Origin: Serripes groenlandicus
Taxonomy: Eukaryota > Mollusca > Bivalvia > Cardiida > Cardiidae
DNA length: 64,000 bases
Direction: 5' to 3'
Assembly: GCA_031761405.1 (NCBI GenBank)
Contig: JASEVX010000013.1
Location: 39,880,601-39,944,600, forward strand
Shown here piece after piece: positions 40,837 to 50,537 of the stretch. Below the pieces are notes generated by a model, which was given only the letters and a program-made list of their open reading frames with translations, had not been told where the DNA came from and did no database searches. A program made the translations under genes and the position numbers. How positions within the stretch are numbered: the stretch's first letter is position 1; each line of letters starts with the position of its first letter.

Positions 40837-41274
40837 AAAATAAGAAGATTGATTGATTGGGGTTTAACGCCGTTTTCAACAATTTTTGGCCGGATTGCTC
40901 TAGCAATTCTGGTCTATAGATTAGCGGTGTCCGTCCGTCTGTCCATCAACATTTTGGTTAAAGTTTCAGGTTGAGGCAAAATCTCAGCACTGGAAACGGA
41001 AGGGTTACAAACTTGAAACTTTGCCTGAAAGTAACCAGTAACAAGTTCTATTGATTGCTATGGTTATTTTGACCTTGACCTTGGTTTGTCAATTTTCAAG
41101 GTCAAATTGCCGACAATCCGGCCTTACTGTCTTCAGAGGTTTCTTGTTCAGTCATATCACGGCAACCAGTTCACCTACTCATGCATTTCCTGGTTTTCCC
41201 ACACCAGTACACCACACAACATACTTTCCAAGCAACTGGCTGCTTTTCCACATAGACTGTTAAACAAAATAAGA
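40837..41274 (-). mobile_element. SINE family A (5'-truncated) with target duplication, interrupted by a HINE-like element
   Basis: AAAATAAGA stands at 40837-40845 and 41266-41274. Between them are the (ATTG)n tail and family A body, stopping at CCACATAGACTGTTAAAC before the tRNA head. The element at 40884-41148 lies inside. Confidence 0.8.
40884..41148 (+). mobile_element. HINE-like element without array, inside a SINE
   Basis: Begins TTTTGGCCGGATTGCTC and ends GAGGTTTCTTGTT. Subterminal inverted repeats GGCCGGATTG (40889-40898) and CAATCCGGCC (41114-41123). A second copy is at 52040. The host SINE resumes exactly at CAGTCATATCACGGC. Confidence 0.75.
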
Positions 41275-41288
41275 TGAAATACCAACCC

Positions 41289-41596
41289 TTTTTATAGGGT
41301 GATTGATTGATTGTTTGGTGTTTAAAGCTTTTAACAATCTTTCAGTTATGTCGCAGCATTTCCTGGGTAAGTTACCAGTACAACTGGTTCATTTATCCTG
41401 ACACCAGCGAGTCACTCAGTTGAAATGCTAACACTGCAACCCTGAGTGCCAAGGAGGGTAGCCATTACTACAATTTTTAAAGTCTTTGGTACAAATGAAC
41501 ATTTTACTCTTACATTTTTTGGTCTGACCCGGCCGGGGATCGAACCTCGCAACCTCCCACACTCTACCACTACACCACCGAGGCAGATTTTTATAG
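41289..41596 (-). mobile_element. SINE family B, complete, with 9 bp target duplication
   Basis: TTTTTATAG stands at 41289-41297 and 41588-41596. Tail (ATTG)n TTTGGTGTTTAAAGC, family body, then head complement GGGATCGAACC (box B) and CTACCACTACACCACCGAGG (box A region). Confidence 0.9.
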
Positions 41597-42560
41597 CATG
41601 AAAGCCAGCAAGTATAAGATTGTTGTTTTCAAAATGAGGTAAAATGAGGTAAATAATGAGACATTAAATATTAGCCCAAGTAGACGTTCCATCAACCTGG
41701 AAGCAATTGTAGAAGGGTGACATTGACAATGAACCCAATCTCATTAATACCAGACCTAAACTTTGCTTGCTGGTATAAAGATCTGATGACTGCAGCCCCA
41801 TACAGGCCATCTCAGATTAATCTTTGTGGCAGCTTTTCAAATTGTTGCTTACCAAATCTTTGGATATAAATCAGGTAAGATTACCCATATAAATAAACAA
41901 TAAAGAGAAGCAGTGATTGTTAAGTTCTCTGATTGTACAAAGGCTTCAAGGCATGGGTATTTGTTGTATTGTGCGTTTTCATTGGACACAAAAATCCAGC
42001 ACATGCTCATGCATATTTAAGTGTTTTAGGTCAATTTGAGATGACCCTTTATGTGGGGTAGTCAGATCCAATAACAGCAAAGTCTTTTGGTCTGATTTAT
42101 ATGAGATTGACAAATAAAACCTATTAACCTTTTATTAAAGTATCAATCAATCAATCAATTATGATCATTGACAAGCTCACCTATTTTCTAGTTGAGATCC
42201 TGTCATATTTAAACATTTTTATACAACTTTTATATAAATGATAAACTTACAAAATGGAAATTAATGGCATTAATGTAAGGTAAAGATGGAGGGAGGCCTT
42301 ATAATTTATCTACCCTCGCTGTGCAGAATTAACTATTTTGCAAGCAGAATAAGGAATGAGAATGGCCGCAACCTCCAAATACTGAAAATACAGTTATTCT
42401 TCAGTCAGTTTCAATTTATTTTAAACAGATTGATTCAAGTCAAGGATTGCTCAAATTAAATTTAAACATAAAAGGTAAAACCACAAACATGTCTTTCCTC
42501 CCCTTTGTATCAATCAACCAAAATGTTTTCCTTGACAAAAGAATGACGAAAGTCTTGCGG
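41597..42560. other. no gene seen
   Basis: AT-rich DNA with a short (CAAT)n remnant at 42146-42160 but no SINE body next to it. No convincing frame. Confidence 0.4.
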
Positions 42561-42617
42561 CATGGGCCCTTTCCCGCATACAGAATCTTTCTCATGCCAC
42601 TGCATCAGACACCTTTT

Positions 42618-42716
42618 TTAACCCTTTCCCTCATACGACAATTTTGCAGCAATTTCTCCTTTTGCCAGGATGTTTACAAAGGTCGTCTGCTGAAAAGGCG
42701 TCGGAAAGCGCCTTAA
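42618..42716 (+). mobile_element. TTAA MITE, internally deleted and right-truncated
   Basis: CCCTTTCCCTCATACGACAATTTTGCAGCA jumps to ATTTCTCCTTTTGCC and then runs to GGCGTCGGAAAGCGCC, where the next copy's TTAA begins. The terminal TATGAGGGAAAGGG is absent. Confidence 0.82.
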
Positions 42717-42942
42717 CCCTTTCCCTCATATGACAATTCTGCAGCAGACGACTTTGAATGTATTTTGTCAAAACATAGAAAATCTCCATAATTGAATGGA
42801 TAACCTATGACTAAAAGTGGAAAACATTGTGGCAAAAGGAGAAATTGCGCGTTTTGTGCAATTTCTTCTTTTGTCACTATGTTTTCAAAAAGCCGTCTGC
42901 TGCAGAGGCGTCCGAAAGCGTCTATATGAGGGAAAGGGTTAA
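42713..42942 (+). mobile_element. TTAA MITE, intact
   Basis: TTAA at both ends. Hairpin has GCGCGTTTTGTGC, one step (G/T wobble) from the GCAC/GTGC type. Right end TATGAGGGAAAGGG. Confidence 0.92.
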
Positions 42943-43164
42943 ACATTGTGATAAAAGAGAAATTGCTTAAAGTGAGCAATTTCTCCCTTTTGTCACATTG
43001 TTTCCAATTTATTCAATAGTTGTTCTCTGATCAATAGAAATTTTCCCTATATTTGCCCAAATATTTGCAAAAACGCCTGCTGAAAATTTGTTGTATTTGG
43101 GAAAGGATAAGACATTTGAAGCCTCTAATATATGTCCTAATTTCCACCCCCAATTTTTTTTAAA

Positions 43165-43305
43165 GCCCTGCAAACAAAGCATGTTCAGCATATGACCTTT
43201 GAAAACACTTGCAAATGGAGAAGTTACTTTAACCCTTTCGCACATAATGATGACAAATTTTGAGGCGATTTCTCAATTTGCCATAATGTTTGTCTACACA
43301 TCAGA
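43165..43305. mobile_element. TTAA MITE fragments
   Basis: GACCTTTGAAAACACTTGCAAATGGAG is an internal fragment cut by TTAACCCTTTCGCACATAATG, itself a short left-end piece running to GCCATAATGTTTGTC. Confidence 0.5.
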
Positions 43306-43313
43306 GGAATCAG

Positions 43314-43550
43314 AATTGATTGATCGATTGATTGGTGATTTACAACACTTTCAACAATTTTCAGTTATATCACGGCATTTTCTTGGTATAAGTTACCAGT
43401 ACAACTGGTCCATTTATCCTGACACCAGTCAATCTTAATGCTAACCCTGCAACCCTGAGGGTCAAGGAGAGAATGAACCCGCGACCTCCCGCACCCTAGG
43501 AGGACCCTAGGAGGACGCTCCATCTACAACTACACCACAAGGGTGGTCAT
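43314..43550 (-). mobile_element. SINE family B
   Basis: Tail (ATTG)n GGTGATTTACAACAC, body GTTACCAGTACAACTGGTCC, head complement ACCCGCGACCTCCCGCACC. A 12 bp CCTAGGAGGACC duplication lies in the head (43495-43518). Confidence 0.85.
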
Positions 43551-43585
43551 TCCTAAAGTATTTTGCTTTGTAAATTTAATAAAGA

Positions 43586-43877
43586 TTGATTGATTGGGGT
43601 TTAACGCTGTTTTTAAAAATTTCTCAGTTATATCACGGCGGCCAGTTCACCTACTCATGTATTTCCTGGTTTTCTCACACCAGTACTCCACACAACAATC
43701 TTCCCAAGCAACTGGCTGCTTTTCCACATAGACTTAGCCCATTGGTGGAAGACGAATGACGCATGTCGCATTGACTTTTGTCAATCCTCGGAAAGAAAGT
43801 TGGTCGAGCCAGGATTCGAACTCACAACCCCTGGATTGACAGCCCGCATCGCTACCGACTGAGCTACCGGGGCTCGG
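43586..43877 (-). mobile_element. SINE family A, full length
   Basis: Tail TTGATTGATTGGGGTTTAACGC through the full body to ACTGAGCTACCGGGGCTCGGC. Box B complement GGATTCGAACTC. This is the best-preserved copy of the body. No clear target duplication. Confidence 0.9.
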
Positions 43878-44039
43878 CTCTCTGGGAAGAAACATGAAGC
43901 ACTCGGGATAGCAATTTTGATAAAATGTTAAAAAGGTTATTGCTGTAAAAATGAGAAAACTTGCTCAAGTTGTGCATCTGCTCTACCCTAATCAATATGA
44001 ACATAAGAGCTTGTTCCAACACATACAAGAAAGTTTACA

Positions 44040-44271
44040 TTAACCCTTTCCCTCATACGACAATTCTGCAGCAGATTAGACTTTGAACATGTTTTGTCAA
44101 AAAATAGAAAATCTCTTTAATTGAATGGATAACCTATGACTAAAAGTGGAAAACATTGTGGCAAAAGGAGAAATTGCTCCTTTTGAGCAATTTCTTCTTT
44201 TGTCACTATCTTTACAAAAAGCCGTCTGCTGCAGAGGCATCAGAAAGCGTCTATATGAGGAAAAGGGTTAA
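44040..44271 (+). mobile_element. TTAA MITE, intact
   Basis: TTAA at both ends. Hairpin GAAATTGCTCCTTTTGAGCAATTTC. Termini CCCTTTCCCTCATACGACAA and TATGAGGAAAAGGG. Confidence 0.9.
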
Positions 44272-44430
44272 GAAAAGAATTGCATTTGTAGCAATTTTTT
44301 CCCCTTTGGAGACAATGTTTTTGAATATATTCAATATTGATACTGTCATTTATAGGAATTATTCATATAATTGCCAAGATGTTTTTCAAAGCTATCTGCT
44401 GTAGATGTGTTGTATGTGGGAAAGGGTTAA
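44272..44430 (-). mobile_element. right half of a TTAA MITE adjoining the previous copy
   Basis: AGCAATTTTTTCCCCTTTGG, then ATATTCAATATTGATACTGTC, then ATCTGCTGTAGATGTGTTGTATGTGGGAAAGGGTTAA. The missing left half suggests the copy at 44040 inserted into it with loss. Confidence 0.7.
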
Positions 44431-44515
44431 TTTGGTAAAATAGAAGGAAAGCATATAAGCTAAAACTGCTGAAATGTAGATTAATATACCAACACTTTTG
44501 AAACTCTTCCCCACC

Positions 44516-44822
44516 TGCCCCGGTAGCTCAGTCGGTAGTGATGCAGGCTGTCAATCCAGGGTTTATGAGTTTGAACCCCAGCTCGGCCAACATTCCTTCT
44601 GACATTTGACAAAAGTCACTATGACAAGCATCATGTGTCTTCCACCTATGGGCTAACAGTCTATGTGGAAAATCAGCCAGTTGCTTAGAAAGTATGTTGT
44701 GAGGACTCACAGTACTGCATGGTGTGAGAAAAGTCATGAAACACACATGAGTAGGTGGACTGGTCACTGTCATATGACTGAACAATTGTTGAAAATAGCG
44801 TTAAACCCCAATCAATAAAACA
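44516..44822 (+). mobile_element. SINE family A, full length, plus strand
   Basis: CCCGGTAGCTCAGTCGGTAG (box A) and GAGTTTGAACCCCAGC (box B) open the element. It ends GCGTTAAACCCCAATCAAT. Flanks are A-rich and no duplication is clear. Confidence 0.9.
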
Positions 44823-44837
44823 AAAAAACATTAAAAA

Positions 44838-44998
44838 AGCATTTTGACACATCTGCAGCAGACGAGTTTTGAAAACATTCTTACAAAAGAAGATACTATT
44901 CATAAAATGAGCAATGTTGCCACAATATTTTCAACCCAGATGTTTTCAAAGTGGTCTGCTGCGGATTAAAATATATGCTGATTGTAGGAAAGGGTTTA
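44838..44998 (-). mobile_element. diverged TTAA MITE
   Basis: AGCATTTTGACACATCTGCAGCAGACGAG at left, AAGTGGTCTGCTGCGGATT and GTAGGAAAGGG at right. Hairpin decayed, outer left terminus lost. Confidence 0.6.
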
Positions 44999-45159
44999 CA
45001 ATGAAATTAAAAGCAAGGGAAAACCAATTTAGAATTGATGAGTTCAGATTACGGTCAAGAGTTTAACAATGAGTTTAAAAAACGAGACAATTTGACTAAT
45101 ACATATCTATATAGTTGTTATAATTTCTATACCGTTAACCCTGTTCACGCCAGGGGCAG

Positions 45160-45255
45160 ATTTCAATGACCTTGGTCAACAGTTTGGATCCTGAGATCAG
45201 GCAATCACACAACTTAGGAGCTGGTCTGAGGTCCAAACTGTTTGGCACTCAGATT
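45160..45255. repeat. imperfect inverted repeat
   Basis: TTGGTCAACAGTTTGGATCC faces GGTCCAAACTGTTTGG across ~60 bp. No element recognised. Confidence 0.45.
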
Positions 45256-45439
45256 TTGTTATTTCTAACCAAACAATATATTTGAAGCCCCATTATTTTT
45301 TTTAATTATTGTGTTAAGTCATGCATATAAAGTACATTTAAAGCTCCCATAATCTTCTGTTATTTTAAGCAAGTCATATATAGAAGTTCATTTGAAGCAC
45401 TGGGGTTTTCATTTGCTGCACACCTTGTAGCTTGTAGAA

Positions 45440-45565
45440 GTACACTTTAAGTCCCTGGTGCTTCAGATGAAGCGCACATTTATGTTTGGGGGTACGTTTG
45501 AAGTACATATGAAGTACACTTAAAGTCCCTGGTGCTTCAGATGAAGCGCACATTTATGTTTGGGA
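45440..45565. repeat. ~71 bp tandem duplication
   Basis: AGTACACTTTAAGTCCCTGG...GAAGCGCACATTTATGTTTGGG occurs twice, with one extra A in the second unit. Confidence 0.85.
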
Positions 45566-45616
45566 AAAACATTTGTTTTTCAAAAGTGTTGCAGCCAATA
45601 ATATATCAGATGTTCT

Positions 45617-46044
45617 TATAACCCTTTCCCGCATACAGTTGCGTTTAAATGCCTTTAACCCTTTTCCTCAAAGACAATTCTGCAGCAGACGACTTTGAAC
45701 ATATTTTGTCAAAAAATAGAAAATCTCTATAGTTGAATGGATATATAACCTCTGACTAAAAGTAGAAAACATTGCTTGTTTTGAGCAATTTCTTCTTTTT
45801 GTCACTTTGTTTTCAAAAAGCCGTCTGCTGCAGAGGCGTCGGTAAGCGTCTATATGAGGTAAAGGGTTAAGGCAACTTTTGAAAACATTGTGACAAAGGT
45901 GAAATTGTTCATGATGAGCAATTTCACCCTTTGCCACAATATTTTCAACTCTATTTGATAATTAAACTAGAGCTTTTTCCCATTTTTGCTTAGAAGTTTT
46001 CAAAGTCGTCTGCTTCAGATTTGTTGTATGTGGGAAAGGGTTAA
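45617..46044 (-). mobile_element. TTAA MITE (outer), split by an intact copy
   Basis: CCCTTTCCCGCATACAGTTGC ... TGCCT then, after the insertion, GGCAACTTTTGAAAACATTG, hairpin GAAATTGTTCATGATGAGCAATTTC and right end TTGTATGTGGGAAAGGGTTAA. Confidence 0.82.
45655..45870 (+). mobile_element. TTAA MITE nested, left hairpin arm deleted
   Basis: TTAA at both ends. The left arm of the hairpin is shortened (AAACATTGCTTGTTTTGAGCA). Right end TATGAGGTAAAGGG. Confidence 0.88.
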
Positions 46045-46153
46045 GCAAAAATTCTCATAATGAGAGTGCACTCATAGCATGTAGACTACACAATATTCCA
46101 TGTCAATCCCATTTCGCATGTTAATTGTTACAATATATAAACCCTATATTGGC

Positions 46154-46383
46154 TTAACCCTTTCCCTCATACGACAATTCTGCAGCAGACGACTTTGAAC
46201 GTATTTTGTCAAAAAATGGAAAATCTCCATAATTGAATGGATAACCTATGACTAAAAGTGGAAAACATGGTGGCAAAAGGAGAAATTGCACGTTTTGTGC
46301 AATTTCTTCTTTTGTCACTATGTTTTCAAAAAGCTGTCTGCTGCAGAGGCATCCGAAAGCGTTTATATGAGGGAAAGGGTTAA
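46154..46383 (+). mobile_element. TTAA MITE, intact CTCATACG-type
   Basis: TTAA at both ends. Hairpin GCACGTTTTGTGC. Very similar to 42713-42942 and 54997-55226. Confidence 0.93.
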
Positions 46384-46457
46384 TTATTATACTGATGCCA
46401 TGATTGTTGTTATGTAAACGGGGCCAACTACTATAAATAATCGCTAATATATTTAGC

Positions 46458-46841
46458 CAATCTATCTGACATACAACAAATCTGTAGCAGACGACTTTGA
46501 AAACATATTGGCAAAATATGAAAAATCTCTACCATGGTTTAATCATTAAATAGAGATGAAATCATTGTGGCAAAAGGAGAAATTGCCACAATTATTTGAA
46601 AAGTCCCCTGCTGCAGATGCGTCATAATACGTCTACAAGTTAATGGTTAATTAATTGTATAAGCATTTCCCACATAGAATACATATACTGCAGATGACTG
46701 AATATATCTTGGCTATTCAAAGATGTGGGAAGTATATGTAACTGAAAGCATAATAGTTGAATAGAGTTGTAAATGTTGTTGCATATTTATAGAGGAGCTC
46801 CTTATGCCAAGATGTTTTCAAACTTGTCTGCTGCATGTATG
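46458..46841 (+). mobile_element. two diverged TTAA MITEs
   Basis: 46458-46651: GACATACAACAAATCTGTAGC to TACGTCTACAAGTTAATGG, right hairpin arm deleted. 46663-46841: TTTCCCACATAGAATACAT to ACTTGTCTGCTGCATG, hairpin lost. Confidence 0.65.
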
Positions 46842-46952
46842 GTGAATTTTCAGAGAAATGTGAAATGATTCTGGAAAAGGGCTGCTTGTTGTCAGCAAAC
46901 TATTTAACATTGTTTCTGTTTTTAGTACTATAATATAATGTATGCACTTTAT

Positions 46953-47127
46953 TTAACCCTTTCGGCGCCAAATAAATAGCAGAAAGTTGTTCTCAGCGCC
47001 AAATAAAATCAGGCGTTTCTTAGAAATAATAGTAACTGATTTCAAAAAAATGTTTTTTGAAATCAGTTTTATTAACAGTCTATGAACATTTTATTTTTAT
47101 TATACCTTTTTCATTTATTTTTGTTAA
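46953..47127. mobile_element. CCCTTTCGG element fragment with hairpin
   Basis: TTAACCCTTTCGGCGCCAAAT opens the segment, GCGCCAAATAAA is repeated within it, and ACTGATTTCAAAA ... TTTTGAAATCAGT forms a 33 bp hairpin at 47036-47068. No right terminus of its own. Confidence 0.6.
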
Positions 47128-47273
47128 CCCTTTCGGCGCCGAAGTCGCATATATTCGACAGCTTGGCTCAGCAGTAACTTAGTATACGAGGGGCGTTACA
47201 AAAGTCGCATAAATGTGACTTGGGCGCTGCATGTATGAGCCAAGCTGTCGCATATATGCACCGAAAGGGTTAA
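47124..47273. mobile_element. second TTAA MITE family, CCCTTTCGG ends
   Basis: 150 bp with TTAA at both ends; CCCTTTCGGCGCC and GCACCGAAAGGG termini, extended by GACAGCTTGGCTCA / TGAGCCAAGCTGTC. An internal AAGTCGCATAAATGTGACTT hairpin is present. It shares TTAA and CCCTTTC with the abundant family but nothing inside. Confidence 0.85.
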
Positions 47274-47409
47274 GATGATTAAGAAAATTTAACATGACTT
47301 CAAATATTTCATTTCTTTCAGGGCAGCATACTGACACAGTCTTAAATTATTTGTCAGATTAATCGTTTACAATTTCAACTGTAACAAAATCAAAATATCA
47401 TATTTTTAT

Positions 47410-47649
47410 GAACTCTTTCCTTCATACAAAGAGTCTTCAACAGACGTCTTCGAAAAACATCTTTGCAATGAAAAAAACTCTGCACATGTAAATTAAAATG
47501 TAATAATGGAATAGATTTGAAAACATTGTGTCAAAAGGAGAAATTGCTCATAATGAGCAATTTCTCCTTTTGTCACCTTGTTTTCAAGAGTCGGAGATCA
47601 ATCTGTTGCTGAGGAGTAGGAAAAAGGTCAGTATGAGGGAAAGTGTTAA
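47410..47649 (+). mobile_element. TTAA MITE with well-preserved hairpin
   Basis: AACTCTTTCCTTCATACAAA at left, right end GTATGAGGGAAAGTGTTAA. Hairpin GGAGAAATTGCTCATAATGAGCAATTTCTCC is perfect while the flanks are strongly diverged. Confidence 0.75.
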
Positions 47650-47718
47650 TCAGTTTACTACAAAATTAATCCTATTAACTAGTCATTCTGAAACATGCTT
47701 TAAGTTTGTGACTACCGT

Positions 47719-47815
47719 AATTCGTCTGCCACCAATGGGCTAAATTATAAGTCTTTTGTTGGAAGGTAGCCAGTTGCCTTGGAGGAATGTTATTTGGAGT
47801 ACTCTGTGAGAGCTC
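47719..47815 (+). mobile_element. SINE family A internal fragment
   Basis: CGTCTGCCACCAATGGGCTAA ... GTAGCCAGTTGCCTTGGAGG ... GGAGTACTCTGTGAGA is the middle of the family A body. Confidence 0.6.
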
Positions 47816-47861
47816 TAGATGAAACGTATTTCACATACTCAAATCCTCATATATGGCCCTC

Positions 47862-47934
47862 AAACCCTAGGTTGTGGGTACTACACATCCTCTCAGCGAG
47901 ACGATTCCTTTCAGTACCCACAACATAGGGTTAA
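47862..47934. repeat. inverted repeat
   Basis: AACCCTAGGTTGTGGGTAC faces GTACCCACAACATAGGGTT across ~33 bp, followed by a 15 bp A run. Confidence 0.65.
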
Positions 47935-47971
47935 GTTGAATATAAAAAAAAAAAAAAAGAGACTGTTGGGA

Positions 47972-48202
47972 ATAAACCCTTTCCCACATATAAGAAATCT
48001 GCAGCAGACGACTTTGAACATATTTTGTCAAAAAATAGAAAATCTCTATAATTGAATGGATAACCTGTGACTAAAAGTTGAAAACATTGTGGTAAAAGGA
48101 GAAATTGCTCGTTTTGAGCAATTTCTTCTTTTGTTACCATGTTTTCAAAAAGCCGTCTGCTGCAGAGGCGTCAGAAAGCGTCTATATGAGGGAAAGGATT
48201 AA
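47972..48202 (+). mobile_element. TTAA MITE, near intact
   Basis: Left flank ATAA, right flank TTAA. Left terminus CCCTTTCCCACATATAAGAA, interior of the CTCATACG type, hairpin GCTCGTTTTGAGC, right end TATGAGGGAAAGGA. Confidence 0.88.
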
Positions 48203-48215
48203 TTCATTTAGTCCT

Positions 48216-48295
48216 CTGAGTACTTGTGCTAATAAGCCAGGAAAGACATGTTTGGTGAATTGGCCACTGGCCTATTACTTGATCTGTATAATAAA
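48216..48295 (+). repeat. SINE-related fragment
   Basis: GAGTACTTGTGCTAATAAGCCAGGAAAGACATG resembles the GAGTACTGGTGTGAGAAAACCAGGAAACACATG portion of family A. Confidence 0.45.
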
Positions 48296-48309
48296 AGGCA
48301 ATCTGACTG

Positions 48310-48806
48310 CCCGGGTGTGGATTTTCTGGAGACTTAACCCTTTCCCACCTGCAGACACATTTTGACACAAAAGCAGCAGAAGACTTTTTAAGACATTATG
48401 GCCAAAGGTGAAATAGCTCAATTTCTCGTTTGGCCACAATGTTTTCAACTTTATTTAACAATTAAGCTATCATTTGTGGAGAGTTTTCAGGTTTTATTCA
48501 CTATATTTTCAAAGTTGTCTGCTGCATATTTGTTGTATGTGGGAAAGTGTTAACAGAAAATTTGAAAATACAGGGAAAAAAAAACAACAACAAGAATTTA
48601 ATGTTAATTAAGACAGGGGAAACGCTGGGGATTGTCCGAATACTCCTGGGTGTCCATGGAATCATTACAAGGTCTACACGTAACTGTGTAGGGTGTACAC
48701 AGAACTGTTCCGGGGTATCCACTTTTACGGACTGGGGTGTCCATGGAAAGTACCGGATCATCCCAAAATATTTCCCCTGGGAAAAAGACCCTGAATTCCT
48801 GGAAAA
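48310..48806 (-). mobile_element. CCCGG-ended TIR element, copy 2, with a MITE inside
   Basis: CCCGGGTGTGGATTTTCTGG ... GAGAC at the left end corresponds to the right terminus of copy 1 at 8180-8561. The interior matches copy 1 in inverse (CATCCCAAAATAT; TGTCCATGGA). The other terminus is not found. Confidence 0.72.
48334..48553 (-). mobile_element. TTAA MITE inserted in the CCCGG element
   Basis: TTAA at both ends. CCCTTTCCCACCTGCAGAC to TTGTATGTGGGAAAGTG. Removing it plus one TTAA leaves GGAGACTTAACAGAAAAT, the uninterrupted form seen in copy 1. Confidence 0.9.
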
Positions 48807-48936
48807 GTGATTTTAGCACAGCCTGACAGTCTCTCTTACAATAGGGTAGTGAATATAAGGATGTGATTTTAATCAGATTGCCTGTAAAGAGAATGCCTTC
48901 TTTGGGCATGCATTATTGAACATTATGCCTATTTTC

Positions 48937-49173
48937 TAGCTCTTACAACAATTCTGCAGTTGATAACTTTTGGCATCAGCATAGAGGTAAAATATATGGA
49001 AATTCTCAGTGAATCAAAGTTCAATTACTATATATATATATATAATATAAACATATTTGAAACAATTTTTTGAAAAGAAGAAATGTCTTATTAAGAGCAA
49101 TTAAATTCTCCTTTTGCCCCAATGTTTTCAAGTCATCTTTAGCAGATGTGTCTGCATATGGATAAAGAGTTAA
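48937..49173 (+). mobile_element. strongly diverged TTAA MITE with AT microsatellite
   Basis: TTACAACAATTCTGCAG, AATTCTCAGTGAATCAAAG, a (TA)n run at 49029-49044, TTGCCCCAATGTTTTCAAG and GTGTCTGCATATGG mark the copy. Confidence 0.55.
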
Positions 49174-49318
49174 AACTTGTAACTTAGTCACCAGAATTAA
49201 ATTGAATTAAATCTTATCCTTAATTAATTGTCAGTGTCGTTCCATCTTCTCTAAATTAAATTTTAACTATTTTGTGGTTTTTTCACAAGGAACCTATATA
49301 CTGCCTTCTGTTTGCCAG

Positions 49319-50503
49319 TTTTTAGCTCTACTGGCCAAAGGCCAGAAGAGCTTATGCTTTGGCTTGGTGTGAGCGTGTGTGCGTGCGTGCGTGCGTGCGT
49401 GCGTGCGTAAACAATTGCTTGTGAACGCGATACAGTCTTCAGTTTTCATTTTATCTCAATCAAACTTATACAGTAGTTAGATATCCATGAGAGCTCAGTT
49501 TCTTTCGCAAACCAGCCAGATCAGCTTATGCAAGACTGGATTATGGCCCTTGAAATTGTCAAAATTGCTATAATACAGCTTGTGAACACAATAGAGGCTC
49601 CATTTACTATCTGTTCTTCACCAAACTTACACAGTAGCTAGGTTCTATGAGAGCTTGGTTCATTTTGCAAACCAGCCAGATCCGGCCATGCAAGACTGGA
49701 TTATGGCCCTTGAAATTGTCAGAATTGCTATAATAGAACTTGTGAACGCGATAAAGTCTTCAGTTTTGATTGTATCTCAATCAAACTTATACAGTAGTTA
49801 GATATTCATGAGAGCTCGGTTCCTTTCGCAAACCAAATAGATTCGCCCATGCAAGACTGGATTATGGCCCTTGAAATTGTCAAAATTGCTATAATAGAGC
49901 TTGGGAACACAATAGAGGCTCCATTTATTATCTGATCTTCACCAATGTTACACAGTAGTTAGGTATCCATGAGAGTTTGGTTCCTTTCGCAAACCAAATA
50001 GATTCGCCCATGCAAGACTGGATTATGGCCCTTGAAATTGTCAAAATTGCTATAATAGAGCATGTGAACGCGATAAAGTATATCCAATACCTACAAAGAG
50101 ACTTGCCTGTCTTACTTGCGAACATTACAAACTCTGTCTCCATAACGCTGCAGTCATACACAACTAATTTCTCGTGTCAGATAATATTTTGGTTTTTATC
50201 CATCACTTTTTGTTAATATATCTATTCAGAACATGAATTAAACTTGCATGCTTCCTTATATGTATCATATATTTGATAAAGGCATACACAAAAATATTTA
50301 GTCAACATCTGCATTCCATCTACCTTTGTTTTATCAATACTATGTCTGTATATAGTTCACTTTTCAAACACATCACCAGTTGCCAAATTACTTGTTCATT
50401 TTAATAAATACACAGTTCATAATAAACTAGACTTGCTTATTCCTCTTTCCTTTGTTGTCCCCATCCCAGTAGAGCATATATAGTCCCTCATGGGCCTCTT
50501 GTT
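49319..50503 (+). mobile_element. HINE-like element with ~160 bp array
   Basis: Begins TTTTTAGCTCTACTGGCC and ends ATGGGCCTCTTGTT. Subterminal inverted repeats AGCTCTACTGG and CCCAGTAGAGC (50465-50475). A (GTGC)n microsatellite at 49375-49408 precedes about five core units. Confidence 0.75.
49410..50080. repeat. ~160 bp array with alternating unit types
   Basis: TTGTGAACGCGATA... (49417, 49738, ~50060) alternates with TTGTGAACACAATAGAGGCTCC-type units (49569, ~49900). All share CAAGACTGGATTATGGCCC and TGAAATTGTCAAAATTGC. Confidence 0.85.
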
Positions 50504-50537
50504 TTAGTATAAGCCATAACTGCCACCTCAAGACGAC

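Larger units (their letters stand above)
42566..43109 (-). mobile_element. TTAA MITE (outer) carrying two inner copies
   Basis: Left end CCCTTTCCCGCATACAGAATC ... GCATCAGACACC and remainder from 42943 (ACATTGTGATAAAAGAG, hairpin, TTTGGGAAAGGAT) are one copy. 42618-42942 is inserted between. Confidence 0.75.

Noticed and set aside
41051..41277. Short frames reading CISWFSHTSTPHN or similar (also 6283-6705, 44528-44785)
   Set aside because: They fall within SINE family A bodies and repeat between copies.
43586..44822. tRNA genes (GGTAGCTCAGTCGG, GAGTTCGAATCC boxes)
   Set aside because: These are heads of SINE family A and B copies; they continue into SINE bodies with (ATTG)n tails and do not close into a cloverleaf with an acceptor stem.
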